Of a stretch of 64,000 nt of DNA, positions 42,736 to 53,200 are shown in pieces. Below the pieces are notes generated by a model. It saw only the letters and a list, made by a program, of their open reading frames with translations, was not told the DNA's origin and searched no databases. This DNA comes from Priestia endophytica DSM 13796 (GTDB lineage: Bacteria; Bacillota; Bacilli; Bacillales; Bacillaceae_H). A program made the translations under genes and the position numbers. The DNA lies in the NCBI RefSeq assembly GCF_900115845.1, contig NZ_FOXX01000008.1, positions 1 to 64,000 of the forward strand, written 5' to 3'. Within the stretch, counting starts at the first letter, position 1. Every line of letters starts with the position of its first letter.

Positions 42736-42993
42736 TCATAGAAAGGCAGGTGCTTTGCCCTCTTCCTCTTTCACCGCCCCTTTTTCTTTATGATCTTGTA
42801 GGAGGTAGATTTCCTCCAATGTCAAATCCAATGCTTTAGCAATTTTTCGAATCGTTTCATACGTAGGGTATTTTCGATTTCCTCTTTCAAGTTGAGAAAT
42901 CGTACATTGAGGAACCCCTGATACTTTCGCTAGTTCTAACTGAGTCCATCTTTTTTTCATTCTCTTTGCTCTGATGATATTAATCTCTTCCAC
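42736..42993 (-). CDS. XRE-family HTH regulator
   Basis: About 85 residues. The HTH reads RWTQLELAKVSGVPQCTISQ, followed by ERGNRKYPTYETIRKIAKAL. The first codon is GTG with AAGGGGG directly against it, which is poor spacing. The ATG eleven codons in (MKKRWTQLE) is possible. It ends 18 bases before the ATPase gene, likely one operon that it regulates. Confidence 0.75.
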   Translation of the reverse strand: MEEINIIRAKRMKKRWTQLELAKVSGVPQCTISQLERGNRKYPTYETIRKIAKALDLTLEEIYLLQDHKEKGAVKEEEGKAPAFL

Positions 42994-43302
42994 CCCCTTA
43001 ATTTAGAACAGTTATCTTTAGAGAACATTGAATATATAGACCATCTAGTCATTGCCTACATGCTTTTGTTGAAGAGTATGAATAAATTAGATTCTACTCA
43101 AAAGAACTATTTAATTATTTTTCTTAAATTTATAACGAGTAACAAGTCTTAACTATATGGTATAAAGTTTATGCAATTTAAGGTAGTGTCATTTTTTGAG
43201 GCTCTACCTTACCAGGGGGGGTTATAAATGCTCACCCTTTTTTTAGAGGAGGGACTATAAAAAGTAGTCCCTTTATACATGAAGTTATCCTAAAATAAAA
43301 AA

Positions 43303-43330
43303 GGTGATTACGCTTCATCGCGTAATCACC
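43303..43330 (-). terminator. Terminator of the HAD-HK-RR operon
   Basis: GGTGATTACGC and GCGTAATCACC are perfect arms around TTCATC, followed by TTTTTTATTTT on the minus strand. It overlaps the response-regulator stop at 43326. Confidence 0.8.
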
Positions 43331-43952
43331 ATAAACCTCCTGATTTCACTTTCCTTATTGCCTCTTTGGAATTAGAAACAGACATCTTTTTCAGTATATT
43401 TTTAATTTGGTTTTTTAGAGTATTATCTGATTTCATTAATTTCTTTTGGATATCTCGTCGTGAGTGGCCTTGTTCTATCAATTTATAAACTTCTCGTTCT
43501 GCATTAGTTAGATCTTTGAGCTGCTCTTCACTCTTCATACGTCGATAGTCTTGTAAAATAACTTCAACTGGATTAGATGGTTCATGATAAATTGAACGGA
43601 TAATATGTGGTATTTTATGTACATCTTTTTTTAGAATATAATCCGTTGCCCCTGCAATGAATGACTTTTGAATGATATCTTCATCAGACATTGACGTTAA
43701 CATTAATACTTTCCAATCACCACTACTCTTTAACTCTAATGCTGTGTAAATTCCATCTAAGTTATTATCCGTTAGATTAATATCGACAAGGAAAATATCA
43801 ATATGGTCAAGAGCATTCGATAAGTTAATAGCTTCTTCCTTTGTAGTGCCACACCCAACTAAAACGATATCATCTTCATTTCCTATAATTGTTTCCATAA
43901 TATTTAACCAATCAATATCATCTTCAATAAGAACTACTCTAATGGGATTCAT
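43326..43952 (-). CDS. LuxR-type response regulator
   Basis: About 208 residues. Receiver domain: VVLIEDDIDW, LVDINLTDNN (phospho-accepting Asp about 55), MLTSMSDED and ILKKDV. The C-terminal NarL/LuxR HTH reads LTNAEREVYKLIEQGHSRRD and DNTLKNQIKNILKKM. AAAGGATG spacing favours the ATG at 43952 rather than 43961. It overlaps the histidine kinase gene at the 5' side and is last in a three-gene set. Targets unknown. It lies about 3.9 kb from the NRPS locus, so regulation of that locus is possible but unproven. Confidence 0.85.
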   Translation of the reverse strand: MNPIRVVLIEDDIDWLNIMETIIGNEDDIVLVGCGTTKEEAINLSNALDHIDIFLVDINLTDNNLDGIYTALELKSSGDWKVLMLTSMSDEDIIQKSFIAGATDYILKKDVHKIPHIIRSIYHEPSNPVEVILQDYRRMKSEEQLKDLTNAEREVYKLIEQGHSRRDIQKKLMKSDNTLKNQIKNILKKMSVSNSKEAIRKVKSGGLW

Positions 43953-43957
43953 AAGCA

Positions 43958-45322
43958 TCATCCTTTTAATGGGAACGTTAGCGTCACAGTTGTTCCCTTA
44001 TTTAGTTCACTTTCAATGTGTAGATTACCATTACTTTTTAACATTACATCATAGCAATAATGTAAACCTAAACCAAAGTTGGTCCCTCTTCTCCCTTTTG
44101 TTGTAAAAAAGGGCTCTGTGACATGTCTTAGATTTTCTTCTGATATACCACTACCATCATCCGTAAAAGAAACCGTAATCTGATTACCAGTGCCTTTAGT
44201 AATGACTACCCTTATATTACCGCTTCTATCCATTGACTCTATTGAATTTTTAATTATGTTTAAAAACACTTCTTTTGTATGAGTACTATCGCAATAAGCA
44301 TAGATATTGGGTTCATACACCTTTTCTACAGTTATACCCTTTGCTTCAATTTCTTTTTGCACATAATTTAGAGTTTCATCCATTAATTCACTTAAATCAC
44401 AGTTACTTTTTTTTACTTGAATCTCTTGAGTTTGACTTTGCATTCTATCGACCATTTCGATTAAATGATTAGAGCTTTTGTTAATAATCTCAACTGCCTT
44501 TTGACACGAGGCATCAAGATTGTGACTGTGAGGTTGTATAATTTGCAGGCTTGAATTAATTTTATAAATTTGGTTTTTAATAGAATGATTTAATAAGCTT
44601 GTTCCTGAAGTAACGGCTTTACTTGTTTTTTCTCTCGCTTCTCTTTCATAACGTAATTTAATTCCATTTAATGAGCCGCTCCCTAGAGCTTTCCATATAA
44701 AAATAAAAAACGAGATTACAAGAAAAAATACAACGTATCGCCAAATTTGATTACTACTATTAAAAGCTCGTACAATATAGTTTAAAATTAAGGCCGTTAA
44801 TATAACTGGAAACATGAGAGACAAGGTAATAAAACGACTCTTCTTCTTTTTCTCATCTTTCTCCGTCATATATGCGTAAATATGGATAATACATGCAATA
44901 CATATATAAGGAACTGCCCAATAGAGCATAGAATCAAAATCAGGGACAATGTCTGGAACATATACAGTAGTGTCAACCATAAAAGGGATTGGAATTAACA
45001 AAATATATTTCAAAGTTCTTATAACTTTAGATGTAAATCTCCCACTATAAACAACTGCATGCATTAAGATTCCATAAGGACAAAAATAGATAGATACAAA
45101 GCCCGTAAAAATCCTTAAACCATACAAAAAAGTGTTAAGTAAATCAAAGTTCATATCATTCTTGTTTAAGGCAGGGATAAATGATTCTATAATTGCACGC
45201 GATAAACCAGCTAATGATGAACATATTAGCAAAAATACGACCCATCTTAATGAGGGCGATTTAGGATCATAGCGGTAACAAAGGATAGCAAATATAGCAC
45301 TAACTAAGAATAAAGCAATCAT
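43958..45322 (-). CDS. Membrane sensor histidine kinase
   Basis: 454 residues. About seven membrane helices occupy the first 215 residues. The kinase core has SLLNHSIKNQIYKINSSLQ (phospho-His in an H-x-x-x-N arrangement typical of LytS/ComP-like kinases), an N-box IIKNSIESMDRSGNIRV and G-boxes DDGSGISEEN and GTNFGLGLHYC. The start ATGA overlaps the stop of the upstream HAD gene (ATGA), and its own stop overlaps the response-regulator start. No extracellular sensor domain is visible, so the signal is probably membrane-borne or a hydrophobic ligand. Confidence 0.87.
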   Translation of the reverse strand: MIALFLVSAIFAILCYRYDPKSPSLRWVVFLLICSSLAGLSRAIIESFIPALNKNDMNFDLLNTFLYGLRIFTGFVSIYFCPYGILMHAVVYSGRFTSKVIRTLKYILLIPIPFMVDTTVYVPDIVPDFDSMLYWAVPYICIACIIHIYAYMTEKDEKKKKSRFITLSLMFPVILTALILNYIVRAFNSSNQIWRYVVFFLVISFFIFIWKALGSGSLNGIKLRYEREAREKTSKAVTSGTSLLNHSIKNQIYKINSSLQIIQPHSHNLDASCQKAVEIINKSSNHLIEMVDRMQSQTQEIQVKKSNCDLSELMDETLNYVQKEIEAKGITVEKVYEPNIYAYCDSTHTKEVFLNIIKNSIESMDRSGNIRVVITKGTGNQITVSFTDDGSGISEENLRHVTEPFFTTKGRRGTNFGLGLHYCYDVMLKSNGNLHIESELNKGTTVTLTFPLKG

Positions 45323-45954
45323 TTATTGATTCCTTCAATAGTTCTTACAATGTCCAAAGGTTCCTTCACTATATAATCTGGTTGGGCTTCTTGCAATAGC
45401 ACCTCAAAGTCATACCCCCATGTAACAGAGATAATTTTAATATCACTCTTTTTACAAGCGATAATATCCCGATGTTCATCACCAACAAATACAATGTTTT
45501 CTCGTTGAACATTATGACTTTTCACGTAATTATTAAGTGTGATATGTCGACCGAAGAAGCGATGAGATCTGAGAATTTCATCAAAATAATCCATGTCATT
45601 TAGTTTTAAAAATTTTTTAATGTTTTCTTGCGAATTTGCAGAAACTAATATTAACTGAAACCCTGATTCTTTTAATGTTTTCAAAACAGACTTTATGTCA
45701 CCAATGGGTTCTAAATGTGGGATCTCTTCTTTATATTTCTTCACGATATCAATTGTTAACATCGGGATCTTCCATAAAGGAACATTAAATTTCTTAAATC
45801 GTTCTTTAAAAGTGATAGTACGGATATAATCACTCTCTTCTTGGGGCATTTTAGTGTATTTATATTTATCTGCAAAACTATTAAAAAGATCAAATACTAC
45901 TTGCCCGGATTCTACAATTGTTCCATCAAAATCAAAAATTACTGTTTTAATCAT
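45319..45954 (-). CDS. HAD-superfamily hydrolase
   Basis: 211 residues. Motif I FDFDGTIVESG (nucleophile Asp9), motif II LVSANSQENI, motif IV FVGDEHRDIIACKKSDIKII. The cap is the small helical type seen in phosphoglycolate phosphatase and pyrophosphatase PpaX-like enzymes. It is the first gene of an overlapping set with the kinase and regulator (ATGA coupling), so its dephosphorylation activity may feed or clear the signal. Substrate unknown. Confidence 0.85.
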   Translation of the reverse strand: MIKTVIFDFDGTIVESGQVVFDLFNSFADKYKYTKMPQEESDYIRTITFKERFKKFNVPLWKIPMLTIDIVKKYKEEIPHLEPIGDIKSVLKTLKESGFQLILVSANSQENIKKFLKLNDMDYFDEILRSHRFFGRHITLNNYVKSHNVQRENIVFVGDEHRDIIACKKSDIKIISVTWGYDFEVLLQEAQPDYIVKEPLDIVRTIEGINK

Positions 45955-46291
45955 TTTTCACATCCACTTTCATAATTCTTCTATGTTTAAACAGAAATTA
46001 CATTATATATTTATAATACCATATTCTCCTTTTAATTCTGTTAAAATAATCTACTATTGTTTGGAGAAATTCTTTTAACAGGTACTAAAGTTCTCTCCTC
46101 TATAGGAAGTTAAATAAAAAAGGATTCATTAGCCAAATTGTTCATTTAATAATATAAGGAAGAATTAAAATTAACACTAAAAAAATCAAATCATAGATGT
46201 AACGTGGATTAAAACCTTTGGTCAGCTTATTGAAGTAGTTAATTACAAAAAGAACAAACAAATGGACTACTTTTATACCTCGAGTTTATTA
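45955..46291. other. Intergenic DNA between HAD gene and IS remnant
   Basis: AT-rich with no ORF of note. A short TAATATAAGG stretch and Lys-rich codons appear, but no complete gene is supported. Confidence 0.3.
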
Positions 46292-46879
46292 GGGTTCTGG
46301 TGCAAAAACTACTCGCTAGAAACATAGAATGTCAATTTCCTTTAAATTGCTAGCTTATGAAGCTAATCCAAACAAATTATGAATGAATTCTTTTTGATTT
46401 TGAGCAGACTTCATCCCTTGGTGAACTTGCTTCTTTTTGATCATATGCATCGCTTCTATTCCACTCAAAATATTCTTGGCTGTACGAAAAGATTTCAATC
46501 CTAACATCGCACGAACTCCCTTTTTAATAAAACGATGGTCTTGTTCCACGATGTTATTAAGATATTTCACCTGTCTTATTTGGATGCATACGGGCATCTT
46601 TTTCTCTTTCTTCAACTCTTCAATTGCTATAGGATAGGCTGGGTTCTTGTCTACTGTAATAACACGGGGCTTTAAAACATAAAAAGGCCGCAAAGCTTTC
46701 TTGAAAAAGCGCTTTGCAGCCTGATGATCTCTTGTTTTGCATATCAGGTTGATAATGTTTCCACTTGAATAGACTTTCCTTTTCCATACTAATCACGTCC
46801 TTTTTTAGAGTACTAGTATCAGTATGTCCAAGTTTGGGAGATTACTTGCAGATATTTTGAAGTTTTTGCACCAGAGCCC
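46292..46879 (-). mobile_element. IS240-type (IS6 family) element, internally deleted
   Basis: Bounded by GGGTTCTGGTGCAAAAACT (46292-46310) and AGTTTTTGCACCAGAGCCC (46861-46879), which are 19-base inverted ends with one mismatch. The flanking 8 bases differ, so no target duplication is left. It holds a broken transposase gene. Its length of about 590 bases is well short of a full IS6 element (about 800-880). Confidence 0.85.
46355..46787 (-). pseudogene. IS240-like transposase with internal deletion
   Basis: The C-terminal 110 residues are intact (RVITVDKNPAYPIAIEEL and SFRTAKNILSGIEAMHMIKK). The N-terminal part begins at an ATG at 46787 (MEKESLFKWKHYQPD) and then changes frame at about 46735-46745 onto KTRDHQAAKRFFKKALRPF, so roughly the middle 90-100 residues, including the first catalytic Asp, are missing. 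The open frame alone starts at 46693. The product cannot be active. Confidence 0.85.
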
Positions 46880-47025
46880 GATAAATTCCTTATTTATTTC
46901 GAGAGTCTATTTAAATTATATTTTGCTTATATTCAAGGTTATATAAAGTAGAAAAAGTGTATATTGACATATTAATGAAAATATACACCTTCTCTTCAAC
47001 GCCATCATAAAAGAATTCAGTTTTG

Positions 47026-47045
47026 ATGCAAAAACTTCAGGGTAA
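47026..47045. repeat. Decayed IS6-type end
   Basis: TGATGCAAAAACTTCAGGG resembles the inner part of the IS240-type terminal repeat but lacks the outer GGGTTC. Confidence 0.35.
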
Positions 47046-47101
47046 TTGCATTATACTATGTTATTTAACAGTCCATGTAAGTTTCCATGTCTCTATCAAG
47101 C

Positions 47102-47120
47102 AATTTTTGCACCAGAACCC
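47102..47120. repeat. Solitary IS240-type terminal repeat
   Basis: AATTTTTGCACCAGAACCC is a third copy of the IS6-type end, with no element attached on the right. It lies 146 bases before the NRPS stop codon. Confidence 0.7.
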
Positions 47121-47265
47121 TATAGTGCTGCACTTGATATACTCGTAATTTCATAAACTCAATGTATAGTTATTGGGATGCCTTTTTACATTTACATCAT
47201 TACTCACAAATAACAACTTTGATAGTGACAATTTGTGTGTATAAAGTTTTATCTTTCTGGGTTCT
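47121..47265. other. Gap between IS end and NRPS stop
   Basis: Short AT-rich DNA. No hairpin terminator is visible beyond the NRPS gene on the minus strand. Confidence 0.3.
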
Positions 47266-50200
47266 CTACTTTCGAGCTAACAAAAAGGCAACTCTCTTTA
47301 TCTCTTCTAATTTATTTACGAGATATTTAGATATCTTTTCCACAGCTGGGGAAAAGACTATTTCTTCGTGCGACCCAGGAATCAAATACTTATTCACTTT
47401 CCCCCGTAATAAAGGCTGCCAATCCGTAAACAACTCTATACCGTCTTCAGCGCTAAAGTAGATCACTTCCCCAGAATATGGCGTTAAAACATCCTTTGCC
47501 ATTAAATTTAGACATTTCCTGTGAGCATTGGCAATTTGTTTTAAACTCGTAAGATCCGCATCGAGTGGGAGCACTCCTTCTACAATTAACCGATCAACAA
47601 GTATATCCTGTTGATGAACAAGTTCTTCTCCCTGCTCTACTTGGTCAAAATGAATGAAATGCTCAGTTATATAAGAGATCACATCTTCCTCTGTTCTGTA
47701 ATCCTGTTCTGAAGGCATCTTAGTATCCATAAGTACCAACAACTCAACTTCGTTTCCTTGATTTCTTAGTACAGTCGCAATTTTATAGGCAATGGCCCCA
47801 CCCAAAGACCATCCTCCCAGACGATATGGTCCTTCTGGCTGAACGCGTTTTATTTCCTCTATGTAGAGTTGAACTACTTCCGACAAGGTCAACCCATCCA
47901 TTTGTCTTTTCTCTACGAGAGGATTCTGTAGACCATAAAATGAGCAGTGGTTCTTGAGTAACCTTGCTAGTTGAATGTAACAGAATACATTCCCCATAAA
48001 CGGATGAACACAGAAAAAAGGCCTTTTCTCTGACTCTTGTAGTGGAACCAGAGTCAATACAGATTTTGTCATATCATGCTTGTCACGAATGAGGCAGGCG
48101 ATTCTTTCCACTGTTGGATTCTTAATCAGTGTGGACACCTTAATCTCTTTTCCAAATGTCTCTCTAATCTTTGAAATCAATTTGATTACAAGGAGTGAAT
48201 GCCCCCCTAAATTAAAGAAATCATCGTTTACATAGACATCTTCTATCTGTAGCAGATTCTTCCAGATTTTAATCAGCTTATACTCAATTTCATCCCTTGG
48301 GGTAATTGGTGTAGAGAAGTTATTTTCTCGTTGAATGGTTAAGCTGTTCAATGCCTTTCGATCAACCTTCCCATTCGTTGTGAGCGGAATCGCGTCTACC
48401 TCAATAAAGTGTGTAGGAACCATATAATTCGGTACTTGTGTCTTAAGATGTTCACGCCATTCATACACACTTCCCTCTCCAACTACATAGGCGACTAATC
48501 TCTTCTCTCCTGGTATATCCTCTGTTACCAAGACTACTGCTTCTTTCACCAATGGATGACTTTCTAAATTCGCTTCAACCTCTTCAAGTTCAATCCGGAA
48601 GCCTCGAATTTTTACTTGATTATCGATTCTTCCCAGATATTCTAAATAGCCATCAGTTAAATAGCGAACCAAATCTCCCGTCCGATATAATCGTTCCTCT
48701 TCATTAAATGGATGACGAATAAATCGTTCAGCTGTTAACTCTGGGCGATTCAAGTATCCCTTCGCCAGACCTGCTCCACCGATATAGAGTTCACCCATCA
48801 CACCAACTGGAACTGGCAACCAATTCCTATCTAATACATAAGTTTGAACGTTTGGTAACGGACGCCCAATGGTAACTCTCGTGCTATCTTTTTTTATATG
48901 ATAGCACGTTGCATCAACAGTACATTCTGTAGGGCCATATACGTTATAAAAATCAATTTTATCAGCCTCTACTAGTTGTTTCCATAATGAAGGCATGATT
49001 GCTTCTCCACCAACCAATACCTTGCTTGGAACATGAACACTATCATTTGTTTCTAACAACCCACTATCGAGGAGTAATTGAAGTAATGAAGGTGTTATAT
49101 CGAACATTTCCAATTTGTTCTCCCGAATATATGCTACAAACTGTTGAGGATCACTCCGAACTTCGTTCGGAATAATATACAAACTCGAACCATACAACAG
49201 CATTTGTAGTTGTTTAATAGATGAATCAAAGGCGACTGAGGCATTTAGACCAACACGCATATTAACAGGTATCCGATGTGAAAAAACCTCTTTCTGTAAA
49301 CCATAGGATAGATTTAATACCGAATGATGTTGTATCAAAACCCCTTTTGGATTCCCTGTCGAACCAGAAGTATAGATAACATACGCTAGGTTTTCTCCTG
49401 TTACCTCGCATACTGGTGACAGTTTGCTTTCTTGCGAAATCATTTCTTGATCCCTATCCAAACAAACTGCTGTGACTTCTTCAGGTATCCAACCTTGTGA
49501 TACCTCGTTCGTAACCAATATTTGAATTCCTGTGTCGTCCAGAATATATCGTAGGTGACTTTCTGGATAGGATGGATCTAATGGAACATAGGCTGCTCCA
49601 GCCTTCCAGATTCCTATGAGACCGACAATCATCTCAACTGAACGTTGGAAACAAAGCCCGACCAATGACTCTGCCCCAATCCCGCATTTCTGAAGATAAT
49701 GAGCCAATTGGTTTGCTTTCTCATTCAGGTCTCGATATGTCAACTGTTGATTTTGATCCACCACTGCCACCGCATCAGGTGTACGATCCACTTGATCTTC
49801 AAACAGTTTGTGGATCACACTCTCACGTGGATACGGTCCTCTATTATTATTCCATTCTTCCAGTAGTTGTTTTTGTTCTATTTCCGTAACATACACCAGC
49901 TCCGACAAAGTTTGATCAACGTTCTCGATCATTTGCTTTAACACTTGGCTTAAATGGCCTAGCATCCGTTCAATGGTGAGGCCATTAAACTTGCTACGAT
50001 CATACTTCAACTTTAACAACAACTGGCTTTCTGGAACAACTGTCAATCCTAATGGATAATGAGTTTGCTCTACTCCTTCCATCTCACCAATTTCTAAATT
50101 TTCTGAAGACTCCTCTTTCACTGGGTAGTTTTCAAACACATACAAGCTATGGAACAGTGGGGTTCCTCTAGGAACTTCACTCCATCCTTGAATCTCTGTC

Positions 50201-53200
50201 AAAGAAGCATATTCATATTGTCTTCTTTCTATCTCTTCCTCTTGTATTTTCTGCAACCAATCCATTACTTTTATGTCATCTATCAACTGAATTCGCGTCG
50301 GTGATGTGGTAATAAAAGGACCTACAATGTTTTCAACATCAGCAATCTCCGTAGGTCGTCCTGAACTAGTTACACCATAGACAATGTCATTTTCTCCACT
50401 ATACCGGCTCATGAGATACGCCCACGCACCTTGAATTATCGTACTCAAAGTGAGCTTATTGCGCTTCGCCCAGCTTTGTAAAGCTTGGGTCTGCTCTTCT
50501 GATAAATGAGTAACCTTCTCTGTGTAACCTTTTTCTTGCTCTTTACTTTCTAAGCCCAGCAGGGTTGGCGCTGTAAAACCTTTAAGTTTCTCTCTCCAGA
50601 ATTGTTCCGCCTGCTCCTGATTCTGTTCTCTTAGCCATTGGATATATTTCTTGTATGGCAATGACTTAGGTAAATTCACAGTTTCTCCATTCATTCTCTT
50701 CTGATACACTGTAAGCAATTCGGTAAAGACTAGTGGTAGGCTCCATCCATCCAACAGAATATGGTGATGTGTCCAAACAACCCGATATTCTTCCTCACCC
50801 TCTTGAATGACAGTCACCCGCATCAATGGCGCTTTATCAAAAAGAAAAGCTTGTTTTCGATCCAATGCTAAAAAGACTTTTCTTTTCGCCTCTTTTTCTT
50901 CGGCAGTCAGCGTACGCCAATCTTCTTCATTCACCTTAAATGGAATGTTGTCATACACCACTTGTAAAGGCTCTTCAATTTCATCCCAAACAAATGCTGA
51001 ACGAAAAATCTCATGCTGCTGAATCACCAATTTCCATGCCTGTTCGAAGGTAGGAATATCCAACTCTCCTCTAATCATGAAACTTAATTGCACTATATAA
51101 GGCGCTACATGTTCATCCTCTTGGTCATGCAGTGTATGAAAAATCATACCTTCCTGCAAAGGCGATAGCGGATACAAATCGGTAATCGGATAGTTCTTTC
51201 CACGATTCATCTTGGATAGTACTTTTGTCAAACCTACTTGGTTAAGATTAGCCATCGCAAAATCCGAAACGGTCACTGCAGATTCTCCATCCGAAGATTG
51301 AATCAATCTGCTCAGTTGATGGAGCAGATTCTCTGCAATACTTTGAATAGTTGATTTCGCAAATTGCCCAACATTGTACACCCAAGTAAACTGAAGTTTT
51401 CCATCCGTTACAATCCCAATTACGTCGATTAAATGCGATCGCTTGGACCCAGAAGCATGATCTAAACGTTTAAATCCGTTCTCTGGAACAAATATTGCAT
51501 CGTCAGAAAACATTTGGTCAAATTGTCCAAGATAGTTAAAACTAATGAACGGTGTATGTTGAGACCCCAATTGCTCACACATTGTTGCGTTCAGGTACCG
51601 CAAAATCCCATAGTCAACGCCCTTATTAGGAATTTTGCGCACTTGTTCTTTAACTGCTTTTAATGCTGCAATTGGCGTGTCGGCACCGGTAATATTTAAG
51701 TGAACAGGATAAATACTTGTAAACCATCCCACTGTTCTCGATAGGTCAACGTCTTCAATAATTTCTTCTCGACCATGCCCCTCTAAATCCACGGTCAGTA
51801 TTGGCTGTTCTGTCCATACTTCCGTAGCTTGTACCAATGCTGCTAATAGTACTTCATTAATTTGGGCACGATGAGTACTTAAAACCTCTTGCAATAACGT
51901 ACGGGTCTCTTTCTCATCTAGTACCACGGTAATTTCCTCAGTTACTTCGTTTATTGAATCATTAACAGTTACATCCACTGGTGGCATAACTACTTCTTGT
52001 TTGGACTGCTGCTCCCAGTAATCAAGCACTTCTTGCGATATTGTAGATTCAGCGTAATGATGTAATTTCTCCGACCATGCTTTAAAGGATGTACTCTTCA
52101 TAGGCAATTGAATTTTCTGTCCCTGAATTGCTTGAGTATATGCAGTTTGCAGATCTTCCAATAAAATCCGCCAAGAAACACCATCTACTGCTAAGTGATG
52201 AATTGACCAAAATAATCGGCCAGTCTTCTTCTCACCTTCATCAAAATATACCATTCTCATTAACGGACCCGCATGTAAATTCAAACTTTCTTGTGCAATA
52301 TTAATCTCTTTTTGAACCACTTGATACCAATCTGCTTCCGGCACTTCTTCTAATGAAATTACAGTCAGCGTCGATTGTTCTTCTATTCCTTCATTCCACT
52401 GTTTCCAAGCTCCATCAGGTAAACATTCATATCTTAAACGCAGGGCATCATGATGAAGCAGAAGGTTACGCACTGACTTCTCCAGTGATACTATGTCCAG
52501 TCGCTCTTTTGTTCTAAAGAACATGGATTGATTCCAATGATGGGGGTTAGAATGATTTTGTGCAAAAAAGCTTTGCTGAATAGGTGTAAGAATCATATCT
52601 CCAGTTACAATTCCCTGTTCGGCTTGTACCCCCTGTTCTTCTTTTACTACTTGCGCCAGCTCGGCAATCGTTTGGTGTTCAAATATTTGTTTTGGAGTCA
52701 ACTGTAAACCTGCTTGCTTCACACGCGAGACAATCTGAATGCTGAGAATTGAGTCTCCACCGATTTCAAAAAAGTTGTCATGAATGCCAATACGTTTTGA
52801 ACCCAGCACACGTTCCCAAATTACAGAAAGTATTTGTTCACGTTCATTTCTTGGAGCCACGTAACCTTCTTGTGTCCCTTGATAATCTGGTATAGGCAAA
52901 GATTTCCGATCAATCTTTCCATTTATGGTCAATGGTAACTCTTCCATTTCGACAAAGTAGGAAGGAACCATATGGTTTGGCATTTTTGTTTTGAGATACT
53001 CGCGCCATTCTTCCTTATTCCCTTCTCCCACTACATAAGCTACCAGCCTCTTATCTCCCTGCTGGTTTTCCCTAACCATCACAACTGCTTCTTTTACCAA
53101 GAAGTCCTCTTGTAAGGTAGCCTCAATTTCTCCAAGTTCAATCCGAAATCCTCTAATTTTCACTTGATTATCCATTCTTCCTAGATAATCTAAATTACCA

